Source of the DNA: Pseudomethylobacillus aquaticus
GTDB lineage: Bacteria; Pseudomonadota; Gammaproteobacteria; Burkholderiales; Methylophilaceae
Assembly (NCBI RefSeq): GCF_003730115.1
Contig: NZ_RJVP01000002.1
Span: 186,001-250,000, forward strand
Direction: 5' to 3'
Length of the DNA: 64,000 nt
Positions 46,281 through 55,338 of the stretch are shown piece after piece (position 1 is the stretch's first letter; each line of letters opens with the position of its first letter). The notes beneath the pieces are model-generated. The model ran no database searches. It was given only the letters and a program-made list of their open reading frames with translations, and was not told where the DNA came from. Both the position numbers and the translations under genes were made by a program.

Positions 46281-48269
46281 TCACATCGGCAGGTGATAGT
46301 CCTGTTCGCGGTACAGGATGGAGGGCAGCAGCACGTGGCCCAGCGCGCGTTTGCTCATGGCCATTTGCTGGATATTGCGGCTGGAGTCGGGCATAGGTGC
46401 TGTCAGCAGGGTCTTGCGGTCACGGTCATAGTGACCGTAGCTTGCTGGCTTGCCCGGCCTCAGCACGACCACCTTGTCACCTTCCATCCAGGCGTAGTTC
46501 TGCTCATATTGCATCATGGCGCGTCCGGGCAGGCCGTCCGGCTCGCTACTGAGGTCGCGGCCCAGCATGGGGTGTACGGCGTCGATGCCCATCAGCGAGA
46601 TCAGCGTGGTGGGCAGGTCGATCTGGCTGGCCACGGTCTTCAGCACGCGTGGCTGGATATCCGCGCCCAGGATGAGCCCGGGGATATGGAAGTGTTTGAT
46701 CGGCACCAGGTCATCGCCACGTACGCGGATGTCGTGGTCGGCCACCACCAGAAATACGGTGTCTTTCCAATACGGGCTGTCCTTGGCCTGTTTGAAGAAC
46801 TGGCCCATGGCGTAGTCGGCATATTTCACCGCATTGTTGTCGGTGGCTTTGGGTTGCTCGTACAGGCTGATGCGGCCATCCGGGAACTCGAACGGCGAAT
46901 GGTTGCTGGAAGTGAACACCAGGCTGAAGAACGGCTGGCCGCTGTCATGGTGTTTCAGGAGTTGTTCATGGGTCTTGTTGAACAGGTCTTCATCCGACAC
47001 CCCCCAGCTGCCCATGAACACTGGGTTCACGTAGTCTTTTTCATCCACCACCTGATCGAAATCGTTGTTGATGAAAAAGGTGCGCATATTGTCAAAATGC
47101 GCCTCGCCGCCGTAGATGAATTCGGTCAGGTAGCCTTTGGTCTTGAGCAGACTGGCCAGCGTGAAAAAGTTGTCCTGGGATTTGGACAGCTTGACCACGC
47201 TTTGCGCAGGTGTGGGTGGAAAGCCGGTCACCACCGCCTCGATGCCGCGCACCGAGCGCGTGCCGGTGGCATACAGGTTCTCGAACCACCAGCCTTCGGC
47301 CTTGAGCTTTTCCAGCTCTGGCGTGACCGGCACACCGCCCAGCGACTCCACAAAGGTCGCCCCCAGGCTTTCCTGCAGGATGATGACCAGGTTGAGCGGT
47401 TTATCGCGTTGGACGCTGGCGGTCTGCTGCGTCAGCGTGGGCAGGTTGGCATCGCCTATCAGTGGCCGTTGATCGCGCAGATATGATCGGCTGGCGCGGA
47501 TCTGGTCCATGGCTTGGGTCTGGGTCATCTCGCCGTAGATCTCGCTGGATTTGTTCTCGTGCCTGAGGTTGTAGATGGCATGCGCCACCGACCAGCTGGA
47601 ATTCAGGATCAGCGTGTTCACCATGCTGTCCGTGGTGATGGCGAACATGGCCGGGTTGGCAGGGCGGTGGTCGGTGGTGGAGCGTACCGAGAACGCCACC
47701 AGCAGAACCACCAGCGGCAAAGCCAGCCAGTGCTTGCCCGTAGTCGCCGGGCGCGCTTGCTGCAGCCAGGGGCGCAGGTAGCCCATCACCAGCCACAGCG
47801 TCAGTGCCAGTGCGCCCAGGCCGACGAACACATGCACACGGAAGCCATTCCACAGCATGGGGATCACTTCATGCGGGTATTGCAGATATTCAATGAACAG
47901 GCGGTTGGGGCGGGTATCGTATTCGGCTATGAAGCCGGGTGTGATCGCTTCCATGAACACCAGCAGCGTGATGGCCGCCAGTACCCAGAAGTGGCTGAAG
48001 CGGCGCCACCACACCCAGCCAGGGCGCGCCGCAAACAACGGGGCCAGCAGCAGAGGGATGATGCTGATCAGCCCCAGCATAATGAGGTCTACACGCACGC
48101 CTTGCAGCAGGATGTCGGCCCAGGCACCCGTGGCCAGCACACGGTCGGATTGCCATAAGGTCAGGCCGACGCGGGACAGCGTGAGCAAAGGTAACGTAAG
48201 CAGGTACATGGCCAGCAAGGGTGCGTAAAAGCCGGCACGGTTGAGTGTGCGCCAGAAAAAGCTAGACAT
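46281..48269 (-). CDS. LTA-synthase-like sulfatase-fold membrane protein
   Basis: A 662-residue protein with about five N-terminal membrane helices (to about residue 200) and an extracytoplasmic sulfatase domain. The probable nucleophile threonine lies in YATGTRSVRGIEAVVTGFPP, with other metal-site blocks YGGEAHFDNMR, FTSSNHSPFEFPDG and LVVADHDIRV. Family enzymes move phosphoglycerol or phosphoethanolamine from lipids; Gram-negative members are thought to decorate glycans. ATG at 48269 has AGGA upstream. Confidence 0.88.
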   Translation of the reverse strand: MSSFFWRTLNRAGFYAPLLAMYLLTLPLLTLSRVGLTLWQSDRVLATGAWADILLQGVRVDLIMLGLISIIPLLLAPLFAARPGWVWWRRFSHFWVLAAITLLVFMEAITPGFIAEYDTRPNRLFIEYLQYPHEVIPMLWNGFRVHVFVGLGALALTLWLVMGYLRPWLQQARPATTGKHWLALPLVVLLVAFSVRSTTDHRPANPAMFAITTDSMVNTLILNSSWSVAHAIYNLRHENKSSEIYGEMTQTQAMDQIRASRSYLRDQRPLIGDANLPTLTQQTASVQRDKPLNLVIILQESLGATFVESLGGVPVTPELEKLKAEGWWFENLYATGTRSVRGIEAVVTGFPPTPAQSVVKLSKSQDNFFTLASLLKTKGYLTEFIYGGEAHFDNMRTFFINNDFDQVVDEKDYVNPVFMGSWGVSDEDLFNKTHEQLLKHHDSGQPFFSLVFTSSNHSPFEFPDGRISLYEQPKATDNNAVKYADYAMGQFFKQAKDSPYWKDTVFLVVADHDIRVRGDDLVPIKHFHIPGLILGADIQPRVLKTVASQIDLPTTLISLMGIDAVHPMLGRDLSSEPDGLPGRAMMQYEQNYAWMEGDKVVVLRPGKPASYGHYDRDRKTLLTAPMPDSSRNIQQMAMSKRALGHVLLPSILYREQDYHLPM

Positions 48270-48691
48270 CGGTGTTCCTAACAGCGGCATCGTGAGACAG
48301 CGGATCAAGGTTGTAAAAATGAAGCGCCAGCAAGCAGCGGCTTACGCCTTAACAAGCGATAAGCCCGGGCTTGCCGCGCTTGTTTGCAGGCATGACAGGT
48401 GGCGCAAACGCTGTGCCCGAGAGCAAGATAAGGTCTGGGAAAGATGCAGGTTTGTAGTGGGGTGTATGTATTGTGTTTTTAATCAATGGCTTGAAATTTT
48501 TATCAAGCCTACGCTCAAGATGCTGAGCGTGAGTGTGGACAAATTTTGCAGGGCTGCTTGCCTGCAAAATTTGCGCAGTCATCCCAATGTTGCAGGCTGT
48601 GTGATGCCGGCTGACAGGCCGTGCAGACGTTCTCAACGTAGCCATGGGCTTACGCTATAATCGTAGTTAAATCTTTGTTCTGGTCACTCCC
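48270..48691. other. Gene-free divergent region with three consecutive hairpins
   Basis: No coding sequence is convincing. Three perfect inverted repeats follow each other: GGCTTGA/TCAAGCC (48488-48509), ACGCTCA/TGAGCGT (48511-48530) and AAATTTTGCAGG/CCTGCAAAATTT (48541-48572). A TATAAT at 48656-48661 is a probable -10 for pcm, without a clear -35. Confidence 0.6.
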
Positions 48692-49354
48692 ATGCACACC
48701 GACATCCAAACTGAAACCGCACGCTTCAACATGATCGAGCAGCAGATCCGCCCCTGGGACGTGCTGGACCCGGTGGTGCTGGCGCTATTGCAGCGCATCC
48801 CGCGCGAAGACTTCGTTCCGGCCCAGTATGCAGGCCTGGCTTTTGCCGATATCGAGATCCCGCTGGGCTACGGGCAGACCATGCTGTCGCCCAAGGTCGA
48901 GGGCCGCATCCTGCAAGGGCTGCAGATCAAGGCGGACGACCGTGTGCTGGAGATCGGCACCGGCAGCGCTTATCTGACTGCCCTGTTGGCCAGTGCCGCA
49001 CGCGAGGTGGTGAGTGTGGAGCTGCATGCGGCACTCAGCCAGCAGGCGGCCAAGCGTTTGCAGGCTTACCCCAATGTGCAGCTGCGTGTCGGTGATGCCA
49101 GCCAGGGGTGGAACGCGGAAGGGCCCTACGATGTCATTGTCTACACTGGTTCGCTGGCCTTGCCGCCAACGCAGGCGCTAGCCAGCCTGAAGCCGGGTGG
49201 TCGTCTGTTTGCTGTCATCGGCGAGGTGCCTGTCATGCATGCCACCCTGTTCCGTCGGTTGTCCGATGCCACTGACATCAAGCGTGAGGTGTTGTTTGAA
49301 ACCTGTTTGCCCATGCTCGCGCATGCCCCGCAGCCCGAGAAGTTCCAGTTCTGA
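48692..49354 (+). CDS. pcm: Protein-L-isoaspartate O-methyltransferase family protein
   Basis: A 220-residue SAM-dependent methyltransferase. N-terminal blocks NMIEQQIRPWDVLD and ALLQRIPREDFVP, the pre-motif IPLGYGQTMLSPK and motif I VLEIGTGSAYLTALLA mark the PCMT family, which repairs isoaspartyl residues. Members of this short type in betaproteobacteria are often paired with tolC, as here. Its 3' end overlaps the tolC start by 32 bases. Confidence 0.88.
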   Translation: MHTDIQTETARFNMIEQQIRPWDVLDPVVLALLQRIPREDFVPAQYAGLAFADIEIPLGYGQTMLSPKVEGRILQGLQIKADDRVLEIGTGSAYLTALLASAAREVVSVELHAALSQQAAKRLQAYPNVQLRVGDASQGWNAEGPYDVIVYTGSLALPPTQALASLKPGGRLFAVIGEVPVMHATLFRRLSDATDIKREVLFETCLPMLAHAPQPEKFQF

Positions 49355-50729
49355 ATCTGCCCGGTCCGGGGCTCTGCCCACACTGCTGACCGCCCTGCTG
49401 CTGGCGCTGTGGTTAGGCCCGGCAGCAGCAGATGGCCCACCCCAGACGCTGCTGGATATTTACCAGCAAGCGCTGCTCAGCGACCCGCAACTGGCTTCTG
49501 CGCGTAGCGGCAACCGCGCCGCACAGGAGTTGATCGAGCAGGGCAAGGCGTTGTCCCGTCCCACCGTCAATTTCACCAGTAATGCCAACCGTTCCGAGAC
49601 CGATATCCGTTATATCGGTCCCGGTTCGGTGTTCCGTACCGAAGGCCGCCAGAGCTTCGAGGTGTTCGGTTTTGGCATCAACATCAGCCAGCCCTTGTTC
49701 CGCAAACAGAACAGCGTGCAATACCAGCAGGCGCTGACCCAGGTGGCGCAGGCTGACCGCGAACTGCTGCTGGCCGAACAAAGCCTGATGCTGCGCGTGG
49801 CACAAGCGTATTTCGACGTGCTGCTGGCCGAGGACAGGCTGTCATTACTGGGGGCGCAGAAGACGGCCATCCTGCGACAGCTGGATCAGGCCAAGGCCAG
49901 TTTTGAAGTGGGCACGGTGGCCATCACCGATGTCAACGAAGCGCAGGCGCGCGCCGACCTTGTCACCGCCCAGCAACTGGCTGCCGAGAACCAGCTGCAG
50001 GCCAGCCGGCATGCCGTGCAGGCCATCATCGGTCAGCCTGCCAGTGCGCTGGCTGGTGCGCGCCGCGACTTTCAGCCGCAACTGCCTGAGCCGCAAAAGA
50101 TCGAGCCTTGGGTGGAGCTGGCCGAGCAGAACAATCTGGCGCTCACCATACGTCAGCAGGCTTTGTTGTTTGCCCAGCAGGAAGTGGACCGTGCCAATGC
50201 CGGCCATCTGCCCACGCTGGATCTGGTGGGGGCCTACACCGATACCTACGCCAATGGCAGCGCCAACGGTTTCGGTAGCGATCTGCAAAGCGCCGTGATC
50301 GGCCTGCAGTTGCAAGTGCCGCTGTATCAGGGCGGTGCCATCAGTTCGCGTGCCCGTCAGGCCGTGGCCAATCAGCAGAAGGCGCAGGACGACGTGGAGA
50401 CGGCGCGTCGCCAGGCAGCGCTGGAAACGCGCCAGTCCTACCTGCAGTTGATGAGCGATGTGGCCCAGATCAGGGCCTATGAGCAGGCGCTCACTTCCAG
50501 CGAGAGTCAGCTGGAATCAACCAACCTGGGTTACGAGGTGGGCATGCGCAATAGCGTGGATGTGCTCAATGCGCAGCAGCAGTTGTTCAACGCCAAGCGC
50601 GATCTGCTGCAGTCACGCTACAGCTATCTGCTCAGCACGCTCAGGCTCAAGGCCGCCGTGGGCTTGCTCACGCCGGACGACCTCGCTATCGTCAACCAGC
50701 AACTCGATGTGCACACGCCCAAAGGATAA
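49323..50729 (+). CDS. tolC: TolC-family outer membrane efflux channel
   Basis: A 468-residue outer-membrane channel protein. Signal peptide at about 10-35 (LLTALLLALWLGPAAADG), then the two homologous OEP repeats with long coiled-coil helices and the strand motifs FGFGINISQPLF and VIGLQLQVPLYQGG. It forms trimers for type I secretion and multidrug export. Start at ATG 49323, inside the end of pcm; the longer open frame upstream is a shadow of pcm. Confidence 0.92.
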   Translation: MPRSPRSSSSESARSGALPTLLTALLLALWLGPAAADGPPQTLLDIYQQALLSDPQLASARSGNRAAQELIEQGKALSRPTVNFTSNANRSETDIRYIGPGSVFRTEGRQSFEVFGFGINISQPLFRKQNSVQYQQALTQVAQADRELLLAEQSLMLRVAQAYFDVLLAEDRLSLLGAQKTAILRQLDQAKASFEVGTVAITDVNEAQARADLVTAQQLAAENQLQASRHAVQAIIGQPASALAGARRDFQPQLPEPQKIEPWVELAEQNNLALTIRQQALLFAQQEVDRANAGHLPTLDLVGAYTDTYANGSANGFGSDLQSAVIGLQLQVPLYQGGAISSRARQAVANQQKAQDDVETARRQAALETRQSYLQLMSDVAQIRAYEQALTSSESQLESTNLGYEVGMRNSVDVLNAQQQLFNAKRDLLQSRYSYLLSTLRLKAAVGLLTPDDLAIVNQQLDVHTPKG

Positions 50730-50732
50730 GCC

Positions 50733-51290
50733 ATGAGCAGCAGCGCCCTGTCGCAAGCCCATTTGAGCCAGTTGGTGGTCATTGATGTGCAGACCAGGCT
50801 GGTGGCGGTGATGCCGGAGTCGCAGTTAAAGACAGCGCTGAACGCCTGTGCACTGCTGTTGCAGGCGGCGCGCCTGCTGGAAGTGCCGGCCTTATGCAGC
50901 GAGCAATACCCGCGTGGCCTGGGCCCCACCGTGCCCATGTTGCAGGAGCTGCTGGGCACAGCGCCGCGCATCGAAAAGACCGCGTTCTCCTGCACAGCCG
51001 CCCCTACCTTCTGCCGCCAGCTGCACAGCGACCGGCCCCAGGTGATGCTGGCCGGCATGGAGGCACACATCTGTGTGCTGCAGACCGCCATGGGCTTGCA
51101 GGCCTTGGGTAAACAGGTGTTCGTGGCCGAGGATGCCGTCATCTCGCGTGACCCGCGCCATCATGCCAATGCAATGGCGCGGCTGCGCGAGGCTGGCGTC
51201 ATCATCAGCAATAGTGAATCCATCGTGTTCGAGTGGCTGGGCAAAGCCGAAGGCGATGTGTTCAAGCAGATCAGCAAGCTGTTACGCTGA
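50733..51290 (+). CDS. Isochorismatase-family cysteine hydrolase
   Basis: A 185-residue alpha/beta hydrolase-like protein. The catalytic triad can be read as Asp in VVIDVQTRL, Lys in IEKTAFSC and Cys in GMEAHICVLQTA. It resembles YcaC-type hydrolases with unknown substrate. It starts three bases after the tolC stop, so it is the last gene of a pcm-tolC unit. Confidence 0.85.
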   Translation: MSSSALSQAHLSQLVVIDVQTRLVAVMPESQLKTALNACALLLQAARLLEVPALCSEQYPRGLGPTVPMLQELLGTAPRIEKTAFSCTAAPTFCRQLHSDRPQVMLAGMEAHICVLQTAMGLQALGKQVFVAEDAVISRDPRHHANAMARLREAGVIISNSESIVFEWLGKAEGDVFKQISKLLR

Positions 51291-51369
51291 GCCTGTCAGG
51301 CGATTGGTGCCTTGCGGCGCGAAATCGTTGAGCCGCGCCCTTCCTTGCGGCGCTCCATGGTTGAGCCGT

Positions 51370-52668
51370 TCAGGCGCTGTGCAGCGAAGCAGCCAGGCTG
51401 TTGACTATCACCGCTACAACGCGCGCTGTAGCGCCCCGGTTTTCCTGCGTGAACTTTAGCCCCGCCTGCGCCATGGCCTCGCGCTGCAGCGGATGCAGTA
51501 GCAGGTGTTGCAGTGCCTGTGCCAGTTGTTCCACCCCGTCCACCTGTTGCGCCGCACCACATTCCAGCGCCTGTGCGCTGGCCTGGGCGAAGTTGTAGCT
51601 GTGCGGGCCGATCAGCACCGGCTTGCCCATGGCGCAGGCCTCGATGAGGTTCTGACTGCCGTAGGGCAAGAGGCTGCCACCGATCAGGGTCAGGTCGCAG
51701 GCGCCATAATAAGTGAACATTTCGCCCATGCTGTCACCGAGCAGTACCTGAGTCTCTCTAGGCAATAGCGCGTCACCCAGCCCGGAACGGCGCGCATACC
51801 GTACACCACGGGCCTGCAGCAGGCTGGCCACTTCATCGAAACGCTGCGGGTGACGCGGCACGATCACCGTCAACAACTGCGCGATATTGGCTTCGGCAAT
51901 GGCATCGAGGATCAGGGATTCCTCACCTTCACGCGTGCTGGCAGCCAGGAACACTGGCCGGTCAGCGCCTATCCGCTTGCGTAATGCCTGGCCGCTGGCC
52001 TCCGCATCGGCGGGCGGCGTCACATCGAATTTCAGGTTGCCAGTCACGGTCACCCTGCAGGCACCCAGCGCATGCAGACGCGCCGCATCGGCTTCGCTTT
52101 GTGCCGCAATGGCGTGCAGGCTTTGCAGGCCCTGCGCGGTCAGCCTTGCCAACTTGCCGTAACCGCGCGCCGAGCGCGCCGACAGCCTGGCGTTCACCAG
52201 CAGCAATGGGGTGTTGTGTGCCTTGCAGGCGGCGATCAGATTGAACCACAGCTCAGTCTCCATGATGAGGCCGAACTGCGGACGGAAGTGGTTGAGAAAG
52301 CGCCGCACCGCGCCCGGTGTGTCATAAGGCAGGTAACAACGCAGTACGCGTTCGCCGAACAGCTGTTCACCCGCCTCGCGGCCGGTCGGTGTGGCATGGG
52401 TGAGCAAAATCTGGTGTTGCGGGTAGCGTTGCTGCAACAGCGCGATGAGAGGCGCTGCGGCACGCGTCTCGCCCACCGAGACGCAGTGCAGCCAGATCAG
52501 GGGCGGGCGCTGCGATGAGTGGGGAGTCTGGTCTGGCTGACCGTAAAAGCCATAGCGCTCCGCCCAGTGCTGGCGGTATTCGGGCTGGCGCAGCCCGCGC
52601 CAGAGCAGCTTGAGCGGCGTCAGCGGCAGCAGGGCATAGATCAGCAAGGTGTAGAGCAAACGCGGCAT
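51370..52668 (-). CDS. waaA: KDO transferase
   Basis: A 432-residue membrane-associated glycosyltransferase that adds KDO to lipid IVA. N-terminal anchor LLYTLLIYALLPLTPLKLLW, KDO-transferase blocks WLHCVSVGETRAAAPLI, LIMETELWFNLIAACKAHNTPLLLVNARLSARSARGY and the C-terminal GGSLLPYGSQNLIEACAMGKPVLIGPHSYNF. The long upstream open frame from 53004 is not part of the protein; ATG at 52668 begins at the anchor. Confidence 0.95.
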   Translation of the reverse strand: MPRLLYTLLIYALLPLTPLKLLWRGLRQPEYRQHWAERYGFYGQPDQTPHSSQRPPLIWLHCVSVGETRAAAPLIALLQQRYPQHQILLTHATPTGREAGEQLFGERVLRCYLPYDTPGAVRRFLNHFRPQFGLIMETELWFNLIAACKAHNTPLLLVNARLSARSARGYGKLARLTAQGLQSLHAIAAQSEADAARLHALGACRVTVTGNLKFDVTPPADAEASGQALRKRIGADRPVFLAASTREGEESLILDAIAEANIAQLLTVIVPRHPQRFDEVASLLQARGVRYARRSGLGDALLPRETQVLLGDSMGEMFTYYGACDLTLIGGSLLPYGSQNLIEACAMGKPVLIGPHSYNFAQASAQALECGAAQQVDGVEQLAQALQHLLLHPLQREAMAQAGLKFTQENRGATARVVAVIVNSLAASLHSA

Positions 52669-53074
52669 GGCGGTATTCTCGCACACCTGTTTCGCTTGCG
52701 CGGCGCGGCAAGCGTTGCGATAGGAGCGTGACGCCATGAACACCAGCGTCAAAGCCGCCATTCGGCATGCTAAATATGCCCGGTGCATCTGCACGGAAAG
52801 CCATGCAAAGAATCGACGTTTGGTGCGCTGTGTTGCCAGCGTGTTTCGCCAGCCATTTTTGCCTGCAGAAAATATTTTTGACCCTATTGATTTTCGGGAA
52901 TTGTGGAATGACAAGGCTTGCAGCGCGGTGTTGTATTTTTGAGACGGATTTTCAATAAGAATGCGCTTGACCGCCCCTACTAAATGAAATAACTTTGCAT
53001 CCAATCACTACATATTGTGGTTTAAGCGGTAACCGCGACTAATTAAAACCCGCATCCATCAGGAGAGAAAACCC
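52669..53074. other. Gene-free divergent region between waaA and nrdJa
   Basis: I see no convincing gene here. The right half is AT-rich and contains the candidate NrdR box at 53006-53020 and the AGGAG ribosome site of nrdJa. Confidence 0.5.
53006..53020 (+). promoter_or_regulatory. Candidate NrdR box
   Basis: CACTACATATTGTGG resembles the NrdR consensus (ACACTATATATTGTGT-like). NrdR boxes usually come in pairs; a clear second copy was not found. It lies 55 bases before the RNR start. Confidence 0.5.
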
Positions 53075-55228
53075 ATGCTAAAGGCCGTCAAATCGAGCCC
53101 GGATCAAGCACCGGATCTGCAACAGGTTCCCGTGCAACCCGTATCACTGGATATCTGGGATAAGAAGTATCGTTTGAAGACCAAGCAGGGCGAATTCCTG
53201 GACCAGGACATGGACGGCACGTATCAGCGTGTGGCTCGTGCGCTGGCCGATGCCGAAGACAGCGACGAGAAGCGTGCCGTCTGGTATGACAAGTTCCTGT
53301 GGGCGCTGCGCCGTGGTGCCATCCCGGCTGGCCGCATCACCTCCAATGCTGGCGCGCAGGAGCACAAGCCTGCCACTTCCACCATCAACTGCACCGTGTC
53401 CGGCATCATCGAAGACAGCATGGACAACATCCTGGGCAAGGTACACGAAGCCGGCCTGACGCTGAAAGCCGGTTGCGGTATCGGCTACGAGTTCTCCACG
53501 CTGCGCCCCAAGGGTGCGTTCGTGGCAGGCGCAGGCGCTTACACCAGCGGCCCGCTGTCGTTCATGGATATCTACGACAAGATGTGCTTCACCGTGTCTT
53601 CTGCTGGTGGCCGTCGTGGTGCGCAAATGGCCACTTTCGACATCTCCCACCCGGACGTCACCGATTTCATCAAGGCCAAGCGCGAAGCCGGCCGCTTGCG
53701 TCAGTTCAACCTGTCCTGCCTGATCACCAAAGAGTTCATGGAAGCCGTGAAGGCCGAAGCCGACTGGAAGCTGGCCTTCCCGGTCAGCGCCAAGGAAGCC
53801 GAAGCCGATGGCCTGAACCTGGACGACAGCGAGCAGGTGGTCTGGCGCGAATGGCCGGTCAAGGGCAAATACGTCACGCGCGAATCCGACGGCAAGGTCG
53901 CCTGCCGTGTCTACAAGACCATCAAGGCGCGCCGCCTGTGGGACGTGATCATGTCGTCCACCTACGATTTCGCCGAGCCCGGCTTCATCCTGATCGACCG
54001 CGTCAACGAGATGAACAACAACTGGTTCTGCGAGAACATCCGCGCCACCAACCCGTGTGGTGAGCAACCACTGCCACCCTATGGCGCCTGCCTGCTGGGT
54101 TCGGTCAACCTCACCAAGTTCGTCAAGGCCCCGTTCACCGACAAGGCCTATTTCGACTGGGACGAATACCGCGATGTGGTCGCCATCTTCACGCGCATGC
54201 TGGACAACGTGGTAGAAGTGAACGGCCTGCCTTTGCCCGAGCAACAAGCCGAGATCATGCGCAAGCGCCGTCACGGCATGGGCTATCTGGGCTTAGGGTC
54301 AACGCTCACCATGCTGAAGATGAAGTACGGCGAAGCCGACTCCATCAAGTTCACCGAAGAAGTCACCCGCATCATGGCTGAAGTGGGCTGGGAGATCGGC
54401 GTGCAGCTGGCCGATGAAAAAGGCCCTGCGCCCATCATGGAAGAAGAGTTCATCGTCACCGGTGACATGCTGGCCAAGCGCCCGGAGATGCTCAAAGACG
54501 GCATCAAACTGGGTGCCAAGGTCAAGGGCAAGGTGCTGCTGGGCCTGTATAGCCGCTACATGCAGCAGTTCCCGGAGGCGCTGCGCAAGGAGATCGCCAA
54601 AAAAGGCGTGCGTTTCACGCATCACAGCTCCATCGCACCGACCGGCACCATCTCGCTATCGCTGGCTAACAACGCCAGCAACGGCATCGAGCCATCCTTC
54701 GCGCACCACTACAGCCGCAACGTGATTCGCGAAGGCAAGAAGTCCAAAGAGAAAGTGGACGTGTTCTCCTACGAGCTGCTGGCCTACCGCGAGCTTATCA
54801 ACGCCAAGGCCATGCCGTTCGGCACCTCGGAAGAAGAAAAGCTGCCGGATTACTTCCTCGACTCCTCCACCATACAGGCCAAAGCGCACGTGGATATCCA
54901 GGCGGCAGCACAGAAGTGGATCGACAGTTCCATCTCCAAGACCATCAACGTGCCGACCGATTACGACTTTGAGGACTTCAAGAACATCTACCTGTACGCC
55001 TACGACAAGGGCCTGAAGGGCTGCACCACCTTCCGTTTCAACCCTGAAGCGTTCCAGGGCGTGCTGGTGACCGAGAAGGATCTGGAGAACACCACCTACA
55101 AGTTCACCCTGGACGACGGCAGCGAGATCGAGGTCAAGGGTAATGAAGAGATCGAATACGACGGCGAGATCCACTCAGCAGCGAATCTGTACGACGCGCT
55201 GAAAGAGGGCTACTACGGCAAGTTTTAA
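53075..55228 (+). CDS. nrdJ: Adenosylcobalamin-dependent ribonucleotide reductase, large part (NrdJa)
   Basis: A 717-residue class II reductase. Residues expected of the radical enzyme are seen: the substrate-site cysteine in TSTINCTVSG, the NPCGE block with the radical cysteine near residue 328 (ATNPCGEQPLPPYGACLLGSVNLTKFV) and the C-terminal loop PTGTISL. It lacks the terminal cysteine pair used for reduction, which lies on the next gene. The enzyme makes deoxynucleotides without oxygen or a second subunit, using cobalamin. Start has AGGAGAG upstream. Confidence 0.92.
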   Translation: MLKAVKSSPDQAPDLQQVPVQPVSLDIWDKKYRLKTKQGEFLDQDMDGTYQRVARALADAEDSDEKRAVWYDKFLWALRRGAIPAGRITSNAGAQEHKPATSTINCTVSGIIEDSMDNILGKVHEAGLTLKAGCGIGYEFSTLRPKGAFVAGAGAYTSGPLSFMDIYDKMCFTVSSAGGRRGAQMATFDISHPDVTDFIKAKREAGRLRQFNLSCLITKEFMEAVKAEADWKLAFPVSAKEAEADGLNLDDSEQVVWREWPVKGKYVTRESDGKVACRVYKTIKARRLWDVIMSSTYDFAEPGFILIDRVNEMNNNWFCENIRATNPCGEQPLPPYGACLLGSVNLTKFVKAPFTDKAYFDWDEYRDVVAIFTRMLDNVVEVNGLPLPEQQAEIMRKRRHGMGYLGLGSTLTMLKMKYGEADSIKFTEEVTRIMAEVGWEIGVQLADEKGPAPIMEEEFIVTGDMLAKRPEMLKDGIKLGAKVKGKVLLGLYSRYMQQFPEALRKEIAKKGVRFTHHSSIAPTGTISLSLANNASNGIEPSFAHHYSRNVIREGKKSKEKVDVFSYELLAYRELINAKAMPFGTSEEEKLPDYFLDSSTIQAKAHVDIQAAAQKWIDSSISKTINVPTDYDFEDFKNIYLYAYDKGLKGCTTFRFNPEAFQGVLVTEKDLENTTYKFTLDDGSEIEVKGNEEIEYDGEIHSAANLYDALKEGYYGKF

Positions 55229-55338
55229 GAACTGTGAAACGTGATGCCGCTATGCGGCTCGTGAAAGGTGAAACGTAGGGTGGTTCATACATTTCACTTT
55301 TCCCCTTTCACATTTCACGTTCGACTAAGGAGAACACA
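55229..55338. repeat. Imperfect inverted repeats between nrdJa and nrdJb
   Basis: The 110-base gap is packed with GTGAAA-type and TTTCAC-type elements (TGTGAAACGTGA, CGTGAAAGGTGAAACGT and ATTTCACTTTTC, CTTTCACATTTCACG) that can fold into one long imperfect hairpin, plus a small CCGCTATGCGG hairpin. Confidence 0.5.

Noticed and set aside
52669-53004. N-terminal extension of waaA and small + strand frames in the same region
   Set aside because: The extension precedes the usual membrane anchor and has no homologous pattern; the small frames have no ribosome site or typical composition.
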